Shown piece by piece: positions 1-6,815 of a DNA stretch of 9,164 bases. The first letter of the stretch is position 1. The number at the start of each line of letters is the position of its first letter. The stretch covers positions 1-9,164 of the forward strand of contig CABUDB010000046.1 of the NCBI GenBank assembly GCA_902490245.1, given 5' to 3'. Below the pieces are notes generated by a model that saw only the letters and a program-made list of their open reading frames with translations, was not told where the DNA came from and ran no database searches. The position numbers were made by a program, and so were the translations under genes. Source of the DNA: an uncultured Collinsella sp. Its GTDB lineage: Bacteria; Actinomycetota; Coriobacteriia; Coriobacteriales; Coriobacteriaceae.

Positions 1-50
1 ATATTACGCACATGCGCAGCTTTCAGCAGGTCGTAACGGGTGTCCATTTC
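1..50 (-). pseudogene. Out-of-frame continuation of the SNF2 gene, running off the left edge
   Basis: From position 50 to the left edge, a frame different from that of the upstream gene encodes EMDTRYDLLKAAHVRN and stays open. In SNF2 proteins the LPEKIE segment is followed within a few residues by a short strand ending in Glu/Asp-Met/Leu and then a helix, so this reads as the start of the second helicase lobe. Only 16 codons are visible, so homology rests on position and on the EM pair. Joining it to the upstream frame needs a net loss of one base (or four) in the present sequence. Confidence 0.6.
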
Positions 51-2809
51 GATACCGTGTCTTCGATCTTTTCGGGCAGGTCGGCCACCACGTCTTCCTT
101 AACGCGACGCAGCACAAACGGCGACACGAGCGCCTGCAGGCGAGCGGCGCTATCGCCCTCGGCATGCTCGACGGGGCTCTCAAAGCGCTTGGCAAACGAC
201 TCGCGCGTCCCCAAAAGGCCCGGCATCAAAAAGTCGAAGATGCTCCAGAGCTCGGACAGGCGGTTTTCGATGGGCGTGCCCGTCAGGGCAAAGCGCACGC
301 CGGCAGGCAGGCGCTTGGCGGCGCGCGCCACCTGCGTGAGCGGATTTTTAATGTACTGGGCCTCATCGAGCACCACGCGGGCAAAATCCTGCTCGACGTA
401 CTCGTCGATATCGCGCCGCATAAGGTCATACGACGTCACGACCACGCTATGCTCGGCCACGCCGGCGATCTGCACGCGGCGTTGAGCCTTGGCGCCCACA
501 ATGGCGCACACATCGAGCGACGGGGCAAAGCGCTCCAGCTCGGCAGTCCAGTTGTACACGAGTGAGGCCGGGCATACCACGAGCGTGGGCTTGGTGTCCC
601 CCGCCTCCACGCGCGCCAGAATATGCGCAATCATCTGGAGCGTTTTGCCCAGGCCCATGTCGTCGGCCAAGATGCCGCCAAGGCCCAGGTGTTCGAGCGA
701 GCCGAGCCACTGGTATCCGTCGACCTGGTAGCCGCGCATCGTTGCCTTGAGCGATGCCGGCACCGTAAAGTCCATCTTGCCGAGCGTATCCAGGCGCTCG
801 ACGGTACGGCGGAACGCAGCGTCGCGATCGGCCTCGAGCGCCGGCGTGCGTGCGAGCATGCTGTCGACGAACAGGGTACTCGACGCGGGAAGCGACACGC
901 CGTCGAGCAGGTCGACGGCATCGACACCCAGGTCCTCGGCAAGGCCAAACGCGGCGCGCGCCCCCTCGTCCAGGCGAATGATGTCGCCGGACGTAAGGCG
1001 CGCAAACGTTTGATGGCGCTTGTACGAATCGAGATAGACGGCAAGGTCCGCGGCCGAAAGCCCGCTCGCGCCCAGCTCGACATCGAGCAGATTGCTCTTA
1101 ACGGTCGCACGAACCGAGAGCTTGGGCGCGGGGCGGACCGAGATCTGGCGCAGACGGTCGCTAAGCATGACCTCACCCAGCTCGGACAGGGCGGACAGGC
1201 CCTCGGTCAGCAGGCAGAACAAGCGGGCGTCATCGCGCTCCTCAAACGCCAGACCGCCCTCGTAGAAATCGAAGTACAGGGCCGCCGTATCCATAACGCG
1301 AAACTCCGCCACCTCGTCGCGGGGTGGCACACCGGGGCGCTGCTCTTCGAAGGGGCTGCCCGGAGCGCCCAGGCCAAAGAGATCCGCCGACCAGTCACCG
1401 TAGGTAACCGTAATCTTGCAGGTCACGAGCCCATCGTCGACGCCGATTGCCATGGCAAAGCTCGGCTCGGGCGCCACGGTATCGAGCGCAGCGGGCGCGG
1501 TAAGGTCGGTATAGTCGCGCAAAATGGGCAGCGCCATACGGCAGAACTCCCCCACCTGCTCGGCGGCGATATGGGCGGGCGTGCGGCACGGCAGCAAGCG
1601 CGACAAAAAAGGTGCGGCATGCTGAGCAAATGCAGCGTCGGTACGGCGCGCGCGGCGCGTGTCAACCAAGTAGGCGGCATCGCCCGACGCAAAGCAGTAC
1701 ATATCGGCGGGCAGGCGCAGGTCATAGCTACCACCAGCCGCCGGCGCGATTTTGGCGGCAAGCAGCGGTGGACGCTTAGCGGATGCCCCGTCCTCCCCTT
1801 GCGGAGACAGCTCAACCGCCACGTCGTAGGTGCGATGCGTCGTCATCCCCCGCGACCAGGCGGGCTCAAAGGAGATGGTCTGGCCGCGCAGCAGGTCCAG
1901 CACATATACGATGCTATGCTCGGACAGCGGCAACTGACGCTCGGCAACAAAACCGCTGCGGACAAAGTCGTACGACGCCGAACGCGAGCTTGTGATGTCA
2001 TCGAGATAGGCAACTGTCGTCGCAACAAGGTTGAGCAGCTTTGCCGATGTTTCGTCAAAGGCCTCAGGTGAATGGACAAACGTGAGCTTCTTGCCATAGG
2101 AGAACGTGCCGCCGCGCACGTAGGCATCGGCCATGCCGTCGATGTCCTTGACCACGTAGGAGACCGATCCACAGCGAATGCGGAACTCGAGCGCCCAGCT
2201 AAAGCGGTCAGCGAACAGCGGATTGTAGTACGGCACCAACGAGGGCTCCAGCGCCGCTTTGGGGGCGTCGGGATCAACGGCACCGGCAAGCTTGCGGCGC
2301 ATGCTCGCCAGCTCATCCATGCGCGCGTCCGAAAGATCGGAAAGCGCCGCCACAAGGCTCGGGCTCGTGGGGACGGGCGCCGGGAAGGGAAAGTTGGGGT
2401 TGACGGCCGGCGCGGCGGACGCGGCGCGCGCGGGCTGTTTCGGCTGCGCCGTAAACGTGCGAACCGGCGTGCGCAAACCTTCGACGGGCTCGGCGCCGCT
2501 GGCATCCAAATACGCCAGCGCCGTGGCAATAGCGTGCTTACACATACCGGGGTAACGATAGGCGGCGGGACAATCGCAGTCGTAGTCGATCACCTCGTGC
2601 TCGTCCATGTCGAGCGCCACGTGCGTCTTGTACAGGTCGCCGCGCGAGCCGCGCACCGAGCCCTCAACCGTCACGTTTTTGGAGAAGCGCGAGCCGCTGT
2701 CCTCGATCGACAGCACGGCGCCGTTGAGCATGAGCGAACGCCCCTTCATAAAGGTGCCGCTCAACGCCGCCTCTTTGCGAAGCGCCTGCACAAACGTCCC
2801 CTGCGCCAT
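23..2809 (-). CDS. SWIM zinc-finger SNF2-family ATPase, frame interrupted after the first helicase lobe
   Basis: This is a bacterial SNF2-type (superfamily 2) DNA-dependent ATPase or translocase; its cellular role is not known from sequence. Numbering from the ATG at 2809 (928 codons): a SWIM zinc finger CxC-x9-CxH at Cys78, Cys80, Cys90, His92, probably for nucleic-acid or protein binding; an Ala/Pro-rich linker at about 125-160; a long SNF2-associated region to about 685; then the first RecA-like lobe with Walker A DMGLGKT (Lys722), motif Ia (VVCPASLVYNW), DEAQ at 815-818, TGTP at 843-846 and FVLRRVKEDVVADLPEKIED at the lobe end. The frame then reads 10 unrelated residues and stops at TGA (23-25). 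Motifs IV-VI, which normally follow in proteins of about 1,050-1,100 aa, are absent from this frame. The family-like sequence resumes in another frame at position 50. As written, the product could not complete the ATPase site. It starts 28 nt after dnaE and is probably co-transcribed. A sequencing error is the main alternative to a true mutation. Confidence 0.85.
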   Translation of the reverse strand: MAQGTFVQALRKEAALSGTFMKGRSLMLNGAVLSIEDSGSRFSKNVTVEGSVRGSRGDLYKTHVALDMDEHEVIDYDCDCPAAYRYPGMCKHAIATALAYLDASGAEPVEGLRTPVRTFTAQPKQPARAASAAPAVNPNFPFPAPVPTSPSLVAALSDLSDARMDELASMRRKLAGAVDPDAPKAALEPSLVPYYNPLFADRFSWALEFRIRCGSVSYVVKDIDGMADAYVRGGTFSYGKKLTFVHSPEAFDETSAKLLNLVATTVAYLDDITSSRSASYDFVRSGFVAERQLPLSEHSIVYVLDLLRGQTISFEPAWSRGMTTHRTYDVAVELSPQGEDGASAKRPPLLAAKIAPAAGGSYDLRLPADMYCFASGDAAYLVDTRRARRTDAAFAQHAAPFLSRLLPCRTPAHIAAEQVGEFCRMALPILRDYTDLTAPAALDTVAPEPSFAMAIGVDDGLVTCKITVTYGDWSADLFGLGAPGSPFEEQRPGVPPRDEVAEFRVMDTAALYFDFYEGGLAFEERDDARLFCLLTEGLSALSELGEVMLSDRLRQISVRPAPKLSVRATVKSNLLDVELGASGLSAADLAVYLDSYKRHQTFARLTSGDIIRLDEGARAAFGLAEDLGVDAVDLLDGVSLPASSTLFVDSMLARTPALEADRDAAFRRTVERLDTLGKMDFTVPASLKATMRGYQVDGYQWLGSLEHLGLGGILADDMGLGKTLQMIAHILARVEAGDTKPTLVVCPASLVYNWTAELERFAPSLDVCAIVGAKAQRRVQIAGVAEHSVVVTSYDLMRRDIDEYVEQDFARVVLDEAQYIKNPLTQVARAAKRLPAGVRFALTGTPIENRLSELWSIFDFLMPGLLGTRESFAKRFESPVEHAEGDSAARLQALVSPFVLRRVKEDVVADLPEKIEDTVSKWTPVTTC

Positions 2810-2814
2810 CACTT

Positions 2815-2819
2815 CCTCC
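2815..2819 (-). promoter_or_regulatory. Ribosome binding site deciding the SNF2 gene start
   Basis: GGAGG on the minus strand sits 5 nt before the ATG at 2807-2809. An in-frame GTG further upstream at 2825-2827 would overlap this site and has no Shine-Dalgarno sequence of its own (its upstream bases are CTACCCCGG). The ATG is therefore the likely start. Confidence 0.75.
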
Positions 2820-2837
2820 AATCTCACCCGGGGTAGC

Positions 2838-5800
2838 TTAGATCACCGTCACGCGGCCCTGGTTACCCACAATGGCCTTGGCCTCGGCCAGCAGCGGAAT
2901 CGAACGCGCGTTGACCTTGGCAGGTACCTCGGCACGCAGCACGCGCCCGTCCACCTGCTCGATAAAGATCTCCACGCGGTCGCCGCCCGGGTTAGCGGTG
3001 AGCACCGTGGCCAGGCGCGCCATATTGCCCTGGCTAAAGCGGCTGTTGGGCACCATGACCTCAAACACCTTGGGCTTGTTGTTCTCCTCGTTGAGCTCGA
3101 GCGGCACGATCTCCTGCGCGATGATCTGGTCGCCGCGGTCCGAGCGCTCGAGTTTGCCCTTAATGCGCACAAAGGCATCGGACAGCTGCGCGCCGGTCTC
3201 GGGATCGACCTCGCCGTACAGGTACCCCTCGGCCTCTTTATAGGTCTTGGGGAACACGACGACGGTGGCCTCGCCTTCCATGTCCTCGAGCTGCACGATG
3301 CCCATGGGGTCACCGTTTTTGGTCACGCGTTTGGACACGCTCGAGACCATGCCGGCCCACCACAGCGCCTTGCCCTCGGGAATCTCCTGGTTGATGGTGC
3401 CGCCCGTAGGATTCTGGACTTCGTAGCCGGTATCGATCTGCGAGAACGAGAAGTCGCGCGCCTTGGCTAGTGCATACTCAAACGGGCGCAGCGGGTGGTC
3501 CGAGACATAGATGCCCAGAACCTCCTTCTCCTGGCTCAGCTTAAGGTGGCGGTCCCACTCCTGACCATCCGGATCGGGCACGCTCACCTCAAAGCCCGAG
3601 CCCTCAACGTCGCCAAACATATCAAAGAACGACGTCTGACCGCTCGCGCGATCCTTCTGGCGCTTCACCGCGGCATCGATGATGTTCTCGGGGTTGTTCT
3701 TATCCACAAAGTGCATCATCTGGCGACGCGGATACCCCGTGGAGTCGAAGGCGCCTGCCTTGATGAGCGATTCGATCACGCGGCGGTTGGCCTGGCTCGA
3801 GTCCACGCGCTCGACAAAGTCGTGCAGCGTCTTAAACGGGCCGCCCGCCTCGCGCTCGGCGATAATCGCCTGCGCCACGCCGGTGCCCACGCCGCGGATG
3901 CCGGCCAGACCAAAGCGCACGCCCTCCTTGGTAGCCGTGAACTCGGTACCGGACTCGTTGACATCTGGCGACAGCACGGGGATGCCGTCGTGACGGCATG
4001 CCGAGACGTAGTGCACGATCTTGTCGGTCTTGCCCGTATAGGACGTCAGAACGGCCGCCATGTACTCGTGCGGATAGTGCGCCTTGAGCCACGCCGTCTG
4101 CATAACCAAGATGGCGTAGCCGGCGGAGTGCGACTTGTTGAAGGCGTAGGACGCGAACTCGAGAACATCGTCCCAAATCTTCTGGGCGACCTCGCGCGTA
4201 TAGTTGTTCTTGATGGCGCCGTTCATCCAGTGGTCGTAGGTGGTCTCGTCGGAGCCATCCTCCCAGTGGAGCACCGTCGACGTGAGCAGCTTGATTTTCT
4301 TCTTAGCCACGGGCTTACGGATACGCGAGTCCGATTCGCCCTTGGAGAAGCCGCACATCTCGACGGAGATGAGCATAACCTGCTCCTGGTAGACCATGGT
4401 GCCGTAGGTTTCGCCCAGGATGTCGTCCAGGCGGTCGTCGTAGGAGACCGCCGGCTCCTTGCCGTTCATACGGTTGATGTAGGACGAAACCATGCCGGCG
4501 CCCAGCGGGCCCGGGCGGTACAGGGCGATCAATGCTACGACGTGCTTGTACTCGGTGGGCTTCATGTTCTTGATCGTGGCCGTCATGCCGGCGGACTCGA
4601 CTTGGAAGACGCCGGCGGTGTGGCCGGAACCCATGAGCTTAAAGATCTCGGGATCGTCAAAGGGAATCTCTTCCTCTTTGATGTCGATGCCGAAGTTCTT
4701 TTTGATGTTTGCCTTGGCCTTGGAGATAACAGTCAGCGTGCGCAGGCCCAAGAAGTCCATCTTGAGCAAGCCCATGTCGGCAACGGTATGGCCCTCGTAC
4801 TGGGTAATCTCGACGCCGCCCTTGGTGTCGAGCTTGGTGGGCACGTGCTCGTTGACGGGGTCGCGGCAGATCAGAACGGCGCACGCATGCACGCCCTCGC
4901 CACGGGTGAGGCCCTCGATTGAGAGCGCCGTGTCGATGATGCGGCGGGCGTCGTCGTCCTTTTTATATGCCTCGGCAAAATCGGGGTTAAACAGGTCCTC
5001 TTTGCCGGGTTGCTTTTCGAGCACCTGCTTGAGCTTGACCTTGGGGTCGCTCGAGACCATCTTGGACAGACGCTGGCCCATGTAGACCGGGTAGTCCAGG
5101 ACGCGAGCGGCGTCGTTGATGGCCTGCTTGGCCTTAATGGTCGAGTAGGTGATGACGTGGGTGACCTTCTCGGGGCCGTAGAGCTGGCGAACGTGCTCCA
5201 CGACCTCGAGGCGCCGCTCATCGTCGAAGTCCATATCGATATCGGGCATCTCGGTACGCTGCGGGGACAGGAACCTCTCGAACATCAGACCGTTCTCGAG
5301 CGGGTCGAACGCGGTGATGTTCATGGCGTAGGCGACGATAGCGCCGGCGGCCGAGCCACGGCCGGGGCCGACGCCGATGCCGTTGTCCTTGGCCCATTGC
5401 ACGTACTCGGCAACAATCAAGAAGTAGGCGGCAAAGCCCTTGTCGCAGATGACTTTGTATTCGTACTCAAAGCGCTCTTTGATGTTGACGCCACCAATCT
5501 CGCGCGTGGCCCAGTCGTCGCCGTAGTGCTGGCGCAGGCCCTTCTCGCACTCGCGGCGGAACTGGCTCTCGTGCGTCTCGCCGGGATCGAGCAGCGGGAA
5601 GCGCGGCAGGATGATGGAGTCCCAGTCCAGCTCAACGTAGCACTTGTCGGCGATCTCGAGCGTGTTGTCGCAGGCCTCGGGGCAATACGGGAACATCGCC
5701 CGCATCTCCTCCTCGGTCTTCATGTAAAACTCCGAGCCAGTCATGCGCATGCGGTTAGGGTCGTCGACCTTGGCGTTCATGCCAATGCACATGATGACGT

Positions 5801-6641
5801 CCTGCACGGGCGCGTCCTCGCGGCGCAGGTAGTGGAAGTCGTTGGTGGCGATGACCTTGACGCCCACCTGCTTGGCGATATCGATGAGCGTACGGTCCAT
5901 CTGCTCGTCGGTCAGACCATTGTCGGTAGTGATGCCGTGTTCCTGGATCTCGATGTAAAAGTCGCCGGGTTCGAAGGTATCGCGGAAGGTCTCGGCCCAC
6001 TTGATGGCGCCCTCCATGTCACCGCGGTCGATGTATTTGGGGATGATGCCCGCGATGCAGGCGCTCGTGCAGATCATGCCCTTGGCGTGGCGGCGCAGGT
6101 TGTCGAGCGTCACGCGCGGCTTATAGTAAAAGCCCTGCACGGCGGCCTCGGAGACCGTCTGCATCAGGTTGACGTATCCCTCCTGGTCCTTGGCCAGAAG
6201 GATCATGTGGTAGAGCTCGGGCTTATGGTCGCGGGCAAGCGTCTCGTCCGGCGTAAAGTAGACCTCGCAGCCAAAGATGGGCTTGATGACCAGAGGCGGC
6301 TTGAGCTCGTCGATGTTGCCCTTCTCGTCCCACATGGCCATGTCCTTCACATACTGGGCATGCTCGCGCGGGCTGGACTCGGGATCGGGCTCCACCAGCT
6401 CGTCGCGGCGGTCCTTTTCCAAGAAGGCCTTGTCGTGGCTCCAGGTTTTGTACTCGGGCGTGTTGTGGTTGACGGCGTCGCAGGCCAGCGCCAGGTCGGG
6501 TACGCCATACATGTAGCCGTGGTCGGTAATGGCCACGGCGGGCATGCCCAGCTCAACGGCACGATTGACCATATCCTGGATACGGGTTGCGCCGTCGAGC
6601 ATGGAGAAAACAGTGTGATTGTGCAGATGGACGAATGCCAT
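2838..6641 (-). CDS. dnaE: DNA polymerase III subunit alpha (DnaE)
   Basis: This is the catalytic subunit of the replicative DNA polymerase, complete at 1267 aa with ATG start and TAA stop. The N-terminal PHP domain (about 1-275) keeps the metal ligands seen in proofreading-competent DnaE proteins: His7, His9, Asp16, His41, Glu126, probably His145 and Cys195, and Asp268/His270. The C-family polymerase core has the GPGRGSAAG motif at 425-433, catalytic Asp469 and Asp471 (PDIDMDFDDERR) and Asp629 (KMDFLGLRTL), and the YRPGPL and FNKSHSAGYA motifs. Further on are a helix-hairpin-helix segment (about 909-945), an internal beta-clamp-binding motif QTSFF (1002-1006) and an OB-fold (about 1095-1180). 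Relative to typical DnaE there are extra segments at about 57-117 (inside PHP) and 782-805 (between the AKKK motif and the MNGA segment). They explain a length somewhat above the usual 1,150-1,200. A good ribosome binding site precedes it, and an SNF2 gene follows after 28 nt, probably in the same transcript. Confidence 0.97.
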   Translation of the reverse strand: MAFVHLHNHTVFSMLDGATRIQDMVNRAVELGMPAVAITDHGYMYGVPDLALACDAVNHNTPEYKTWSHDKAFLEKDRRDELVEPDPESSPREHAQYVKDMAMWDEKGNIDELKPPLVIKPIFGCEVYFTPDETLARDHKPELYHMILLAKDQEGYVNLMQTVSEAAVQGFYYKPRVTLDNLRRHAKGMICTSACIAGIIPKYIDRGDMEGAIKWAETFRDTFEPGDFYIEIQEHGITTDNGLTDEQMDRTLIDIAKQVGVKVIATNDFHYLRREDAPVQDVIMCIGMNAKVDDPNRMRMTGSEFYMKTEEEMRAMFPYCPEACDNTLEIADKCYVELDWDSIILPRFPLLDPGETHESQFRRECEKGLRQHYGDDWATREIGGVNIKERFEYEYKVICDKGFAAYFLIVAEYVQWAKDNGIGVGPGRGSAAGAIVAYAMNITAFDPLENGLMFERFLSPQRTEMPDIDMDFDDERRLEVVEHVRQLYGPEKVTHVITYSTIKAKQAINDAARVLDYPVYMGQRLSKMVSSDPKVKLKQVLEKQPGKEDLFNPDFAEAYKKDDDARRIIDTALSIEGLTRGEGVHACAVLICRDPVNEHVPTKLDTKGGVEITQYEGHTVADMGLLKMDFLGLRTLTVISKAKANIKKNFGIDIKEEEIPFDDPEIFKLMGSGHTAGVFQVESAGMTATIKNMKPTEYKHVVALIALYRPGPLGAGMVSSYINRMNGKEPAVSYDDRLDDILGETYGTMVYQEQVMLISVEMCGFSKGESDSRIRKPVAKKKIKLLTSTVLHWEDGSDETTYDHWMNGAIKNNYTREVAQKIWDDVLEFASYAFNKSHSAGYAILVMQTAWLKAHYPHEYMAAVLTSYTGKTDKIVHYVSACRHDGIPVLSPDVNESGTEFTATKEGVRFGLAGIRGVGTGVAQAIIAEREAGGPFKTLHDFVERVDSSQANRRVIESLIKAGAFDSTGYPRRQMMHFVDKNNPENIIDAAVKRQKDRASGQTSFFDMFGDVEGSGFEVSVPDPDGQEWDRHLKLSQEKEVLGIYVSDHPLRPFEYALAKARDFSFSQIDTGYEVQNPTGGTINQEIPEGKALWWAGMVSSVSKRVTKNGDPMGIVQLEDMEGEATVVVFPKTYKEAEGYLYGEVDPETGAQLSDAFVRIKGKLERSDRGDQIIAQEIVPLELNEENNKPKVFEVMVPNSRFSQGNMARLATVLTANPGGDRVEIFIEQVDGRVLRAEVPAKVNARSIPLLAEAKAIVGNQGRVTVI

Positions 6642-6649
6642 GTGATGAG

Positions 6650-6653
6650 CTCC
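6650..6653 (-). promoter_or_regulatory. Ribosome binding site of dnaE
   Basis: GGAG on the minus strand is followed by an 8-nt spacer (CTCATCAC) and the ATG at 6639-6641. It supports the chosen dnaE start, which also places the conserved FVHLHNHT PHP motif at residues 3-10, as expected for the family. Confidence 0.75.
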
Positions 6654-6680
6654 GATGCGGGTTCGTGTTCTGACTGAACG

Positions 6681-6686
6681 ATTTTA
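6681..6686 (-). promoter_or_regulatory. Possible -10 element upstream of dnaE
   Basis: Read on the minus strand this is TAAAAT, five of six matches to TATAAT. It lies about 40 nt before the dnaE start, which would give a leader of roughly 30 nt. No good -35 hexamer occurs at 16-18 nt: the spacer and upstream sequence are GC-rich, and the nearest TTGGCT is about 28 nt away. This is therefore only a weak candidate for a dnaE promoter independent of addA. A+T-rich hexamers are rare here, which is the main reason it stands out. Confidence 0.25.
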
Positions 6687-6734
6687 CCCCACGGCACGGA
6701 CAGCGCCCGAACCTAGCCAAACCCACACGGCTCC

Positions 6735-6741
6735 TATTGAG
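6735..6741. repeat. Left copy of 7-bp direct repeat TATTGAG flanking the palindrome
   Basis: TATTGAG abuts the left arm of the palindrome exactly. An identical copy lies at 6807-6813, 2 nt beyond the right arm. The pair could be a target-site duplication left by insertion of the palindromic element. The 2-nt asymmetry and short length mean chance is not excluded. Confidence 0.4.
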
Positions 6742-6804
6742 TTGCGGTGAAATGCGGACTGTTTGGCGGCTTTTTTGGCCAAAACAGTCCGTATTCCACC
6801 GCAA
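6742..6804. repeat. Large imperfect palindrome (about 26-bp arms) between addA and dnaE
   Basis: The arms are 6742-6767 and 6778-6804, separated by a 10-nt spacer (GGCTTTTTTG). Aligned as an inverted repeat they differ at two positions (6750 and 6754) plus one unpaired A in the right arm's AAAA run. The centre includes the 12-bp perfect palindrome TTTTGGCCAAAA at 6773-6784. On the minus strand the structure starts 11 nt after the addA stop, so it would form a long hairpin in the addA mRNA 3' region. No U-tract follows the stem on that strand, so it is not a standard intrinsic terminator. Candidate roles are an mRNA 3' stabiliser or attenuator, or a REP-like or MITE-like palindromic element. 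The structure is seen directly; the function is inferred. Confidence 0.85.
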
Positions 6805-6806
6805 GT

Positions 6807-6813
6807 TATTGAG
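6807..6813. repeat. Right copy of 7-bp direct repeat TATTGAG flanking the palindrome
   Basis: This is identical to 6735-6741 and lies between the palindrome and the addA stop codon at 6816-6818. See the left copy for interpretation. If it is a target-site duplication, the insertion landed immediately downstream of addA without disturbing its coding sequence. Confidence 0.4.
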
Positions 6814-6815
6814 GG

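Larger units (their letters stand above)
6642..6815. other. addA-dnaE intergenic region
   Basis: This 174-bp stretch is the only gap above 30 bp. Besides the palindrome (6742-6804), its flanking 7-bp repeats, the weak -10-like hexamer and the dnaE ribosome binding site, I see no coding potential or structured RNA. The segment 6687-6734 carries nothing I recognise. Confidence 0.7.

Noticed and set aside
44..58. Programmed ribosomal frameshift joining the two SNF2 frames
   Set aside because: A -1 shift would be needed, but GGTATCGAAATGG has no X-XXY-YYZ slippery heptamer.
623..2071. A 482-codon plus-strand open frame over the SNF2 gene
   Set aside because: It is antisense to a clear SNF2/SWIM gene, and its Arg/Ala/Gln-rich sequence carries no family signature.
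2825..2827. GTG as the start codon of the SNF2 gene
   Set aside because: It has no Shine-Dalgarno sequence, and the strong GGAGG at 2815-2819 is correctly spaced for the ATG at 2809 instead.
3495..4922. A 475-codon plus-strand open frame over the polymerase core
   Set aside because: This is also a shadow of dnaE codon bias, with no domain, no ribosome binding site and low-complexity composition.
5010..6677. A 555-codon open frame on the plus strand, antisense to dnaE
   Set aside because: It lies entirely over an unmistakable dnaE, shows no recognisable motif and has the Leu/Val/Asp/Gly-rich composition typical of antisense frames in G+C-rich DNA.
6667..6679. Dyad GTTCTGACTGAAC upstream of dnaE as a possible LexA/SOS box
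   Set aside because: The Gram-positive LexA box is GAAC-N4-GTTC. Here the half-sites are in the opposite order (GTTC-N5-GAAC) and only 4 bp long, so chance is likely.
6553..6804. An 83-codon minus-strand frame spanning the palindrome and the dnaE start
   Set aside because: It overlaps the dnaE start in another frame, begins inside the inverted repeat and has no ribosome binding site or recognisable motif.
6742..6804. Intrinsic Rho-independent terminator for addA
   Set aside because: The stem is present but no T-run follows it on the minus strand. The only T-run (6771-6776) is in the loop on the plus strand.
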